This document shows positions 31,971-43,000 of a DNA stretch of 64,000 nt, piece after piece; positions within the stretch are counted from its first letter, which is position 1, and every line of letters starts with the position of its first letter. Below the pieces are notes generated by a model that saw nothing but the letters and a program-made list of their open reading frames with translations, searched no databases and was not told the DNA's origin. The DNA comes from Gilichinskyi gelida. Lineage in GTDB: Bacteria; Acidobacteriota; Thermoanaerobaculia; Gp7-AA8. The DNA lies in assembly GCA_038040385.1 (NCBI GenBank), contig JBBPII010000012.1, forward strand, positions 62,001-126,000, in the 5' to 3' direction. A program made the position numbers and the translations under genes.

Positions 31971-34517
31971 CTAGTCGCGCGGGAACGACGGCGAATACAG
32001 CACCGCGTTCATGAACAGCGGCAGCGTCCCGCGCCAGAAAAGCCGGAAGTGCGGCTCGTCGGCGAAGGTGATCACCTGTCCCTTGCCGTACGGCTCGGCC
32101 ACCAGATACGCGGATCCTTTCAACCGCTCGATCGACTCGTTCCAGGCCACGCCGGCGACCAGCGGCTTGTCCTTGGCGATGGTGACGACGTTGTCGACGG
32201 TGTGGCTGACCGGGAGGAAGATCGACGTCCCCTCGATCAGCACGAACGGGCTGCGCGGGAGGCCGAAGGTCAGGTACGACCGCTCGTTGATCTGCGTGCG
32301 GAACGTCGCCCCCGGCACGCGCAGCTCGTTGTAGCGCTCCGCCGGCGCGGGGCCCTTGTCGTCGTCCTTCTTCTTCGGCGGCTCCCACGGCTTGATCTTG
32401 GAGATCTCCACGTCCTTCTCGCGCAGGAACTCGTTCGCCCCTTTGATGACCACCAGCGTGCCGCCGGCGTTGAGCCACGCCTTCAGTTTCTCGGCGTTCT
32501 TGCCAAAGCGGCCGGCAAAGTCGCCGTCGGGGAGGACGAGCACGCCGTAGTGCGAGAGGTCGACGCTCTTGAGCGACTCCACGGTCAGCCGCGAGTGCGG
32601 CACGGGGGTGTCGACGTCGAGCGTGTGCCACAGCATGCCGTATGAGCCGGAACCGACGCCGGTGCCGCCGGCCAGCGCGATGCGCGGCGCCTTGACGTAG
32701 CGAATCTTCTCCGAGCCGAAGCTGGTAGTGCCGGTCCATCCCGACTCGACGGGGACGATCTCCGCCATGGTCTCCAGCGCCAGGCGGTCGAGCCGCGCGT
32801 CGAGATCGGCGATGTTGTTGCCCTTGAGGATGACCAGCGTGCCGCGGGCGAAGGTGCGGTCGCCGGCGTTGACAACGTCCTCGCTGACGCTGAACTTCAC
32901 CCCATCCTTCAGCATCCGCCCGGCGAGGCGATAGACGTTGGCGTCGTTGCCGTCGACGACGTAGCCGTAGGAGGCGGGGCGGAACGCCGGGGTCGCGGCG
33001 GCGGCGTAGGGCTGTACGCTGGCAGTGACCGGCAGCGCAGTGACATAGGCGTCGACGTTCATGGCCAGCGGCAGCGACCACGACGTCAGGTCGTAGAAGT
33101 CATCCGGCTCATCGGCCTCGGCCTTCTTCTGCTGCTCTTCGACGAAGCCCTTCGAGAACGCCGGCGACTTTTCCAACAGCGTCTGCGCCAGCCCGCCGAG
33201 GGGCTGCCTGGTGCTGATGACCGCCGTTCCGGCGGGAAAAGCTGTCATCGCAGCTTCGGCCGATCCGTCGACGCGCGACGCCCGCACTGTCGCCGGTGCG
33301 GTGAGGCGGCCCAATTGAATCGACTGCCGCTGCAGCATCTCCATCAGCGGGCGGAAGTTCGGCGCACCGGGCATGATGAGGTAGGTGTTCTGCCAGGCCG
33401 CGGCCTCTTTGCGCATGGCGTCGTAGGTGTAGAGCAGCAGCCCTTCGCGGTTCTCCGACGCCGTGCGCAGCGTGGTCATGCCGGTCGTGGCGTGGCGCGC
33501 GATGCGGTCGGCGAGCGTGTAGGTCGTGCCGTCGTCGCGCAGCACCGCGCTTCCCGCCCGCCCGCCGCCCGCCACTTCGTAGGTCATGCCGATCGCGCCG
33601 TGCAGCGCCGGCCATGAATCGCCGTAGCCGGGATAGAAGAGGTCGAAGCGCTCGGCCACGAAGAACGGCCAGCCGCGCTTCGTGAACTCCGCGGCGTTCG
33701 CGCGCCCGAAGCGGTCGAGCCAGGTCTCCACTTCCTTCGGCAGGTTGGCGTTGATGGGGCGCGCGTCGGGCGGGAAGAAGTACGTCGAGTTGTGGCCCAT
33801 CTCGTGGAAGTCGACGAAGACCTGCGGATTCCACTTGCGGTACTCCGCAATGCGGGCCAGGGTCTCCTTCTGCGACGACCACGTCCAGTCGCGGTTCATG
33901 TCGATGAGGTAATGGTTGGTGCGCCCGCCGGGCCACGGCTCGGAGTGCTCGAACGACTCGACGTTGGAGTCGACGCGCTCGCCGCGGGCGCGGATGAACC
34001 ACTGAACGTATCGCTCTCGGCCGTCGGGGTTCTGCAGGGGATCGATGATGACCACCAGGTTCTCGAGCAGCGCCGCCGACGCCGGATCGCGCAGCAGGTT
34101 GCCGGCCACGACCATCGACGCCTCGGCCGACGACGACTCGTTGCCGTGGACGCCGAAGCCGAGCCAGACGATGGCCGGCGTCGCCTTGGCGATCTCCGCG
34201 GCGCGCGCCGGCGTGGTGGCGCCCGGATCGGTGAGCGCGGCGACATTAGTACGAATCGTACTAATGGCCTCCCGGTTCTTCGCCGAGGTGATGACCGCCA
34301 AGACCAGAGGGCGATGCTCATAGGTCTCGCCGAATCGGTGGACGGTGATCAGCGGGGAGCGCTTCGCCAGCTCGTCGAAATAGTCGAGGATGCGCCCGTA
34401 CGGCGTGAAGCGCTCGCCGAGCTTGTAGCCGAGGAAGTCATCGGGCGCGGGGACCTGGGCATGGGCGGCGGCAGCGAGGAGGAGGCCAAGGACCACGGCG
34501 GCGATACGTCTCGTCAT
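31971..34517 (-). CDS. Secreted M14 (zinc carboxypeptidase) family peptidase
   Basis: 848 residues. Signal peptide MTRRIAAVVLGLLLAAAAHAQ. The catalytic domain (about residues 40-360) has the first zinc ligands in WLGFGVHGNESSSAEA (HxxE), a central DFHEMGHNSTYFFPP, the His region and the general base Glu in GAIGMTYEVAGG. RTNHYLIDMNRDWTWSSQ matches the substrate-binding R/N. Residues about 600-848 form a class I glutamine-amidotransferase-like fold (GVLVLPDGDFAGRFGKNAEKLKAW in parts), a common C-terminal extension in this group. It probably digests peptides outside the cytoplasm. An odd 23-bp perfect palindrome lies at 34244-34266. It is followed by a palindromic repeat and not linked to neighbours by overlap. 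Confidence 0.9.
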   Translation of the reverse strand: MTRRIAAVVLGLLLAAAAHAQVPAPDDFLGYKLGERFTPYGRILDYFDELAKRSPLITVHRFGETYEHRPLVLAVITSAKNREAISTIRTNVAALTDPGATTPARAAEIAKATPAIVWLGFGVHGNESSSAEASMVVAGNLLRDPASAALLENLVVIIDPLQNPDGRERYVQWFIRARGERVDSNVESFEHSEPWPGGRTNHYLIDMNRDWTWSSQKETLARIAEYRKWNPQVFVDFHEMGHNSTYFFPPDARPINANLPKEVETWLDRFGRANAAEFTKRGWPFFVAERFDLFYPGYGDSWPALHGAIGMTYEVAGGGRAGSAVLRDDGTTYTLADRIARHATTGMTTLRTASENREGLLLYTYDAMRKEAAAWQNTYLIMPGAPNFRPLMEMLQRQSIQLGRLTAPATVRASRVDGSAEAAMTAFPAGTAVISTRQPLGGLAQTLLEKSPAFSKGFVEEQQKKAEADEPDDFYDLTSWSLPLAMNVDAYVTALPVTASVQPYAAAATPAFRPASYGYVVDGNDANVYRLAGRMLKDGVKFSVSEDVVNAGDRTFARGTLVILKGNNIADLDARLDRLALETMAEIVPVESGWTGTTSFGSEKIRYVKAPRIALAGGTGVGSGSYGMLWHTLDVDTPVPHSRLTVESLKSVDLSHYGVLVLPDGDFAGRFGKNAEKLKAWLNAGGTLVVIKGANEFLREKDVEISKIKPWEPPKKKDDDKGPAPAERYNELRVPGATFRTQINERSYLTFGLPRSPFVLIEGTSIFLPVSHTVDNVVTIAKDKPLVAGVAWNESIERLKGSAYLVAEPYGKGQVITFADEPHFRLFWRGTLPLFMNAVLYSPSFPRD
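34244..34266. repeat. 23-bp perfect palindrome inside M14 gene
   Basis: Two 11-base arms around one base: CATTAGTACGA-A-TCGTACTAATG. It is A/T-rich in an otherwise GC-rich gene and codes for part of ISTIRTNV. Confidence 0.85.
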
Positions 34518-34538
34518 GGAGCGAAACGTATCATCGTC

Positions 34539-34606
34539 GTCATCCTGAGCGAAGCGAAGGATCTCGGCGGCGGAGATCCTTCGCCGTCTGCGCGGCTCAG
34601 GATGAC
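34539..34606. repeat. Palindromic repeat, family B, short form
   Basis: A 68-bp element GTCATCCTGAGCGAAGCGAAGG...CCTTCGCCGTCTGCGCGGCTCAGGATGAC between the response regulator stop and the M14 start. Confidence 0.88.
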
Positions 34607-34613
34607 GAATCGA

Positions 34614-36025
<1,412 letters not shown>

Positions 36026-36029
<4 letters not shown>

Positions 36030-38845
36030 TCGCGTGGATCGCCGGCGTCCTCGCCGGCTGGCTCGAGAGCGTCTCGCTCTCGGCGGCGTGACGCCGCCGG
36101 TCCAGCCGCCGGGGACGGCGGCGCTCCGTTCGGCAGTGTAATGGTGAACTCCGCTCCACGTCCCGGCGTGCTCTCCACCGCGATCTCACCCTCGTTCGCC
36201 GTGAGGATGCGGCGGGTGATTGCCAGCCCGAGTCCCGTGCCGCCCTGGCCGCGTTTGGTGGTGACCAGCGGCTCGAAGATGCGTCCGATGATGTCGGCGG
36301 GGATGCCCTTCCCGTCATCTTTGATCCGGATCTCGACGCGGTGGTCCTTCTCCTCGGCGGCGATCCAGATGTTGCCGCCCGTGCCGACCGCGTCGCGTGC
36401 GTTGAGCAGGATATTAGTTACAACCTGCTGCAGATCCTGAAAGTTCCCCTTCACCTGGAGGTCGGAGATCGGCGCGACGCTCACCCGAATCGACTTCGCC
36501 TTCAGCAGGTCTTCGTGCAGCGACAGCGTCGCGGAGATCAGCGACGGGATGCTCACCATCTCGCGGGTGCGCGGGCGGTTGGCGATGAGGTCGAGCAGGT
36601 TGTTGACGAGGTTCGAGGCTCGGAACGACTGCTGCTCCATTTTCTTCAGCAAGCGGTATTTCGGGTCGTCCTGCGGCGTGTCGGCCAGCAGGAGCTGCGC
36701 GTACGACGAGATGCCGGTCAGCGGCGTGTTGACCTCGTGGGCCACGCCGGCGGCGAGCAGGCCGAGGGAGGCCAGGCGTTCCTTGTCCTGCAGCTCGCGC
36801 TCGAGGCGCACCCGCTCGGTGACGTCGCCGATGACCACCACGTGCGCGCCGTTGACCACGTCGTCGGCGTGCAGCGGATTGGTGGTCAGCGTCACTTCCT
36901 TCTCCACCCCCTCGCGGTTGACGAAGTTCGTGGCCAGCGCGCGGTCGCCGCTGCGGCGCAGCTCCTCGTACGGCGGGAAGAGCACGCCGATGGGGCCCTC
37001 GAGCTCCGGGCCGCCGACCAGGTCCCAGAACGCGCTGTTCGCGGTGAGGATGAAGCCTTCCGCCGAGACGACGGCGATGGCAGACGACGACGACTCGATG
37101 ATGTTCTCGTTGTACTCCTTGAGCGCCTGGATCTCCGCGAGCTGGCGGCGCAGGCGGCCGTAGAGCCGCGAGTTCTCGAGGGCCAGCGCGATGGGCGCGG
37201 TGAGCGATTCCACGAGATGGAGGTCGTCGCGCGACAGCGGCTCCTCGCCGCGCTTGTTGCCGAGGATCAGGACGCCCTGCAGCTCGCCGCGGTTTCGCAG
37301 CGGGAAGACGTAGCGGAAGCCCGACCGCAGCAACTGCCATGGCACGTCGCTGGCCTCCGGCAGCCGCGGCTCGCTCAGCAGCAGCGGCCCTTCGGCCGGC
37401 ATGCTGCCGAAGTCGACGATCGCCGCGCGGCGCGGAACGCCGGCTTCAGGCTCGTAGATCACCAGCGTCGGCCCCTCGCGAGTGAAGAGGTTCATCCGCT
37501 GCAGGCCGAGCGCGGCGCGCAGGCGCTCGCGCATCATGGAGATCAGCTCGTGGACGTCGTGGAAGGTCGCCAGCTCCTGCGCGAACTCCGACATCGCCCG
37601 CCGATGCTTGTAGCTGTCGCGATATACGAAGCGCTCGATGACCGACTCCACACGTCCCTTCATCGGGATCAGCACGCCGGCGATCAGCAGGCCGGATGTG
37701 AAGGCCAGGAAGTTCCGCTCGAAGACCGAGCGCTCCTCGATGACGTGCGACAGCAGGAGGTTGATCGTGGAGAAGGCGATCATCCCGAAGATGAAGGTGA
37801 TCGAGTACGCCAGGATCTCCTTGATGACCACTTCGACGTCCCACAGCTTGTATTTGAGGATGGAGACGGCGAAGGCGAGCGGGATCAGCGCCAGCGGCAG
37901 GATGGCGATCGTCGAGTAGATCGGCTTCACCGATCCGATGAACAAGTACGGGACGAGGTAGACGGCGAGGAACGGCAGGAAGCCGAGAGCCATGCCAAGG
38001 TAGATCCACTTGATCTGCTTGCGGCCGACGGCTGCCGCGGTGCGGTAGGTGTACGCCAGGGCGACGACGGCGAGGGTGAAGTAGATGGCGAAGTGCGCGA
38101 GCTCCCAGCGCTGGATCACCTCGAACGAGCGCAGTGGAGAGGCGATCGGGAAGCGGTTGCCGAGGACCAGAAGGTCGAGGTCCCACGCCGCGAGCAGCGC
38201 CGGCGGGATCCACAGCGCGGCGAGCAATCCTCGGTGGCGGACGATCGGCCGCGGGAAGACCAGGAAGAAGTTCAGCGTCAGCGGCGGAAGGATGATCGTG
38301 GCGAAGTCTTCGATCAGTTGCAGCGCTTTGTACAGCGTGTCGATGTCGCCCGCCGGCGTGTAGACGTAGACGATGAACGACAGCAGGGTGACGAAGTAGA
38401 AGATCATCGATTCCCGCCGCCCGCCTCGGAACAGCGTGAAGAGGCCGATGGCGAGGTAGAGGAAGCCGATGAAGCTGAGGATCAGATACGAGTAGTCGAC
38501 CTTCAGCTCGGGGACGCGGTAGGTCAGCTTGAAGGTCTCCCCTCCGCGATTGATGAGCATCGGTACTCGATCGCCGATGCGGCGGAGGGTCTTTTGCAGC
38601 CCTTCGATCTCAGTGGTGGGTGTCCCGGCGATCGTCCAGATCTGGTCGCCCCTGCGCAGGCCGGCCGCCTCGGCGCCGCTGCCGGGGTCGACGCTCTTGA
38701 CCACGACGAGGCCGTTGTGGCGGCTGAAGGTGAAGTCGATCCGCTCGAACGACGAGCGCTTCCGCTGGAACGACCCGAACGCTCCGACCACGATGGCGAC
38801 GGTGATCGCCAGGATCAGAAGGTTCGCGAGAGCGGATCTACGCAT
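36026..38845 (-). CDS. Hybrid-architecture sensor histidine kinase with PDZ, membrane, GAF and PAS domains
   Basis: 939 residues. Domains in order: an N-terminal anchor, a periplasmic PDZ-like domain (about 40-115; GSGAEAAGLRRGDQIWTIAG), seven or eight membrane segments (about 118-395), a GAF domain (about 430-570; FRYVFPLRNRGELQGVLILGNK), a PAS domain (about 590-690; FILTANSAFWDLVGG), HisKA with GVAHEVNTPLTGISSYAQLLL and HATPase with NILLNARDAV (N box), DDGKGIPADIIGRIFEPL and GGTGLGLAI. A PDZ input domain before a membrane-rich region is unusual for a kinase and suggests sensing of extracytoplasmic protein ends. The last 33 residues (about 907-939, rich in Ala/Pro/Arg) are encoded by a family C palindromic repeat, and the stop overlaps the regulator start. 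Confidence 0.93.
36041..36127. repeat. Palindromic repeat, family C, at the kinase 3' end
   Basis: Inverted-repeat sequence GCCGGCGTCCTCGCCGGC ... GGGGACGGCGGCGCTCC with nested GAGAGCGTCTCGCTCTC and GGCGGCGTGACGCCGCC palindromes. It encodes the C-terminal tail of the sensor kinase. Confidence 0.8.
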
Positions 38846-38986
38846 GCGTGGGGATGGACGATATTCAACTGAGGTGCCGCGAGTAGAGGCGATCTAAGTT
38901 ATTGAATCGAAACGTCCGGCCGTTTGAATTGATACCGACAGGAAGCGCCGCAGGTTCAAAGCGCCGGATTCCCGACGCGGTTTCTT

Positions 38987-39079
38987 GGAGCGCCGGCGTC
39001 CTCGCCGGCTGGACCGGCGGCGTCTCGCCGCCGCAGGCGTGGACGCCTGCGGGCCAGCCGGCGGGACGCCGGCGTTCCC
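38987..39079. repeat. Palindromic repeat, family C
   Basis: A 93-bp element GGAGCGCCGGCGTCCTCGCC...GGCGGGACGCCGGCGTTCC with nested GGCGGCGTCTCGCCGCC and GCAGGCGTGGACGCCTGC. It directly follows the TIGR02757 gene stop. The remaining gap to the kinase start (about 140 bases, more A/T-rich) holds no visible gene and probably the kinase promoter. Confidence 0.9.
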
Positions 39080-40015
39080 TCACGTCAGTGGAAAGCGGCA
39101 AACGTCGCGCAACTGACAGACGTCGCAGTTCTCTTTCTTTTTCTTGCGCGAGCAGAGGTCGAGGATGCCGAGGCGGCAGAGGGCGAAGTCGTAGCGCACG
39201 GGATCGCTTCGGTCGAATCGCGCCAGGCGGTCGGTGAGCGCGCGCGCCGCCTTCCAGTCCGCCGTCTTGCGGCGGTTGAGACCGAGAAAGGTGGCGATGC
39301 GGTGGACATGAGTGTCGAGCGGCACGATGAGCTTCGCCGGATCGACGAAGTCCCATAGGCCGAGGTCGGGCGAGGTGCGGCGGACCATCCAGCGGAGGAA
39401 GAGGTTCATGCGCTTGCACGCGCTGCCGTCTTGCGGCGACGAGAGCAGGTAGCTGATGGCTTTGTCATCCCGAGCGTGAGCGAGGGACCGGTGCGGGCGG
39501 GCGGCGCGCGTCGGCGGCTCTTGGGCGCCGCCCACCCACACCGGTCCCTCGCTACGCTCGGGATGACATCGCAGCACAGCAACGAAGCGCGCCAACGACG
39601 GACCGATATCCGCGTCGCCCTCTTCGTAGCATTCCCGGAACAGCGCGCCGAGGGAGCCGTGCGCGCGGATCGCGGCGGCGATCCTCTCGAGGAACGCCAC
39701 CAGCTCGGGAGTCTTGTGAAAGCGATGCGCGAAGCCGGCGAAGCGGCGCATGGCCTCTTTGCGATCGAACGAGGCGAGGTATCGATAGGGCGACGGCGTC
39801 ATCCGCGTCAGCACGACGCCGATGTTGGCGACGATGATGTCCGCACGCCCGTACGCGAACGCGGCGGCGACGATGCCGGCCACTTCCTGGTCGAGCGGAT
39901 CGTCGTAGCGGAGGACGAGCTGCAGTGGGTCGGGCTCGATGGTCGAGACATCGAAGGTGGCCACGAGCGCGTCGAGCCGCTCGTGGAGGAGGGACTGCCC
40001 GACCGGATGTCGCAT
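39080..40015 (-). CDS. TIGR02757 family protein (endonuclease III-like) with repeat-encoded insertion
   Basis: 311 residues from ATG 40015. Family traits are DPLQLVLRYDDPLDQEVAGIVAAAFAYGRAD at the N-terminus, SFDRKEAMRRFAGFAHRF in the middle, KRMNLFLRWMVRRTSPDLGLWDFVDPAKLIVPLDTHVHRIA, and a C-terminal cysteine group C-x8-C-x2-C-x5-C (CSRKKKKENCDVCQLRDVC) like the [4Fe-4S] loop of endonuclease III. A DNA-repair-type helix-hairpin-helix fold is likely; the exact activity is unknown. Residues about 150-184 (CHPERSEGPVWVGGAQEPP in part) come from a family B palindromic repeat inserted in frame before the conserved LLSSPQDGSACKRMN segment. It is divergent from the large repeat protein at 40099. 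Confidence 0.88.
   Translation of the reverse strand: MRHPVGQSLLHERLDALVATFDVSTIEPDPLQLVLRYDDPLDQEVAGIVAAAFAYGRADIIVANIGVVLTRMTPSPYRYLASFDRKEAMRRFAGFAHRFHKTPELVAFLERIAAAIRAHGSLGALFRECYEEGDADIGPSLARFVAVLRCHPERSEGPVWVGGAQEPPTRAARPHRSLAHARDDKAISYLLSSPQDGSACKRMNLFLRWMVRRTSPDLGLWDFVDPAKLIVPLDTHVHRIATFLGLNRRKTADWKAARALTDRLARFDRSDPVRYDFALCRLGILDLCSRKKKKENCDVCQLRDVCRFPLT
39463..39568. repeat. Palindromic repeat, family B, inside TIGR02757 gene
   Basis: A 106-bp element TGTCATCCCGAGCGTGAGCG...CGCTACGCTCGGGATGACA, near-identical to the copies at 6622 and 16383. It keeps the reading frame. Confidence 0.93.
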
Positions 40016-40098
40016 TCGAAGCCGCCAACGCGGAAACTTGCGGTCACATTCTGCGTCTAAGAGGACGAGTCGTATTCGGGTCAACAGGAGGCCTCCAC

Positions 40099-43000
40099 AT
40101 GCGCATCGCTCCGCGCCTGCTATCGCTCTTGGCGGCGTTCGCCGCCCTTCCGCTTTCGGCCGCGATCTCCGGAAGCGTCATGAATGCCGATGGGCAAGCC
40201 ATCGCCGGGGCGAAGATCTCGCTCTTCGCGCCGGAAACGCTCACCGCGCGGCGGGAGCGGATGGTGTCGAAGACGCCGGAGCGGCAGGCGCTGGTCACGG
40301 CGAGCGCGGACGCGAACGGCAACTTCCGCATCGAGCCTCCCAAGAACAAGATCGTCGTCGACCTGCGCGTCGACGCCGCCGGCTACGCGCCGACCGCGAC
40401 GCGCCTCCAGAGCGATGACGACGCGGGCGCGCTCATCCTCACCCGCGCGGAGTCGAAGACCGGCACGGTCAAAGCGGCCGGAAAGCCGGTCGCCGGCGCC
40501 ACGGTGATGTGGGAAGGGGCCGCTGAATACACCACCGTCACCGATGCGAACGGCCGCTACACGGCGCCCGACCCGTCGAAATGGGCGAATCGTCTGATCA
40601 TCATTCATCCCGACTACGCCCGCCTGGAAGAAGGGAACCTCCTGGCCAGCCGCCGCGATGCCGACCGCACGCTGACCGCGGGCGTGAAAGTGAGCGGCAA
40701 GGTCACCGGCGACGACGGCGTGGGCGTCGCCGACGCGGCGATCTTCATCGACGGCTGGCCGGCTGGCAAGAGCGGTGCGGACGGCACGTTCGCAGCGGAG
40801 CACGCGCAGAAAGACTGGCAGGAAGTGCACGCCATCAGCGGCGCCCGCATCGCCGCGCGCGCCGCCGCGCCCGGCGCGCTCAATCTCAAGCTGGCAAAAG
40901 GGGCGACGGTTACCGGCACGATCCGCGACGTGAAGTCGCAGCTCCCCCTCGCGGGGGCCGAGGTGCTGTTGAACATCTCGGGACGGATGGGATTCGCCGT
41001 CCGGAGCGCGCAGACGGACGCGAAGGGCAACTTCACCATCTCGCCTCTGCCCGCCGGCAGCTACGGCCTCAACCCCAGCCGTCCGAATTACACCATTCCC
41101 AACGCGAGCGTCTCGGTCACGGCAGGGCAGACGCAGTCGAAGCCGTTCTTCGCCACGGCGCTGGCGCGCGTGAGCGGCGTGGTGATCGATGAAGACAAGC
41201 GCCCCGTCGCCGCCGCGCGCCTCTCCGCCCAGAGCGCGGGACGCGAGGGCGGCCCGATGATGATGATGGGACGGCAGCCCATGGGGGGTTCCGCGTCCAG
41301 CGGCCCGGACGGCCGCTTCGTCGTCCGCGTGACGCAGCTCGACTCCGACGTGGTGCTCAGCGCGGCGAAGAGAGGCTATCCGCCGGCCAAGACTCCCATC
41401 ATGCGTCTCACCTCCGGCGAGCGGAAGAGCGGCGTCACCCTGACTATCCCGCGCGGCGTCGCCTTCTCCGGCCGCGTCACCGACAAGAACGGCAAGCCGC
41501 TCTCCGGCGTCAGCGTCGACGCCGCGGAAACGCAGAACGACATGGGCGCGCAGTTCCGGCGGGTGATGATCGGCGCCGGCGGGCTTCCGCGCGGCGACGA
41601 GAACGTCACCAGCGCCAGCGACGGCACGTTCACCATCCGTCTGAAGGAAGGGAAGTACGACGTCATCTTCAAACGCGAGGGCTACGCGGCGAAGACGCTG
41701 CGCGCGCAGCCGGTGGCGGCCAGCGAGAAGCCGGTCGACGTGACGATGGACCCCGGCGTGGAGATCAGCGGCCGCGTGGTCCGCAACGGCATGGGCATCG
41801 AAGGGGTCAACGTCAACGCCTTCTCGCAGGACGGCAGCGCCAACTCCGTCACCGGCGTGGACGGCAGCTTCACGCTGACGGATCTCACGCCGGGCCAGAT
41901 GATGCTCGCCGTCAACAAGATGGACGCCATGATCCAGGAGATGCGGCCGATCAGCGCACCCGCGCGCGACGTGGTCATCGAGCTGCCGGCCGGCGGACGG
42001 ATCACCGGTCGCGTGGTCGACAAGTCGACGCGTCGGCCGATCGCCTCGTTCCAGGCGGGCGTCAGCACCTCGCGCGGCGGAGGCGGGATGATGATCATGA
42101 CTCCGCCCATGCTGCGGCCGTTCACCAGCGACGACGGCTCGTTCACGCTGGAGAACGTCAAGCCCGGTCCGACGCAGGTGATGGCCATGGCCCCCGGATA
42201 CACCACCGGCCGCGCGCCGAACGTGGAAGTCGAAGACGGCAAGACCGTCGCCGACATCGAGATAGCGCTCGAGGCGGGGGCGAAGCTGGTCGGAAAGGTG
42301 ACCGATTCCGGCGGCGCGCCGCTCGCCGGCGTCATCGTTCGCTCCGACATGATGGGTCCCGGCGGCTCGCGCGTCATGCGTTTCGACCCCGCCGAGACCT
42401 CCGCCGTCACCGATCCGAACGGCGAGTACACCATCGATTCCCTGGAGCCCGGCGAGAAGACGTTCATGTTCGCGCGTTCCGGCTACGTGACCGAGTCGAA
42501 GACGGCGACGCTCGCCAGCGGCAAAGACACCCGCATCGACGTGACCCTCGGATCCGGACTCCGCGTCGGCGGAGTGGTGGTGACCGAGGGAGGCGCGCCG
42601 GTGGCGGAGGCGACGGTGCGGGCCAGCTCGGCGGCGGGCGGCGGACGGGAAGCGCATACCGACGCCGGCGGCGCGTTCCAGCTCGAAGGGCTAGCGCCCG
42701 GCCACTACACGTTCACCGCGTCGAAGGCCGGCATGGCCAACGGCATCACCCGCGACGTCGACGTGGTCGCCATGAACAACGTCCGCATCGTCATGAAGAG
42801 CGGCGGCACGATCACCGGCCACGTCACCGGCCTCTCCGCGCAGGAGCTGTCGCAAACCAACGTCATCGCGCAGTCGCCGAACGGCAGCGCGTCGGCGCCG
42901 GTCGATTCATCCGGAAACTTCCGCCTGGAGGGCGCCCCGAGCGGAACGGTGCGCGTCAGCGCCCGCGCGGGGCAGATTTTCGGCAGCACGAAGACGGCGC

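Noticed and set aside
40120..42657. Long minus-strand frame opposite the repeat protein gene
   Set aside because: Shadow frame of the Cna-B-type repeats; no start site or domain, and the plus strand has signal peptide and ribosome site.
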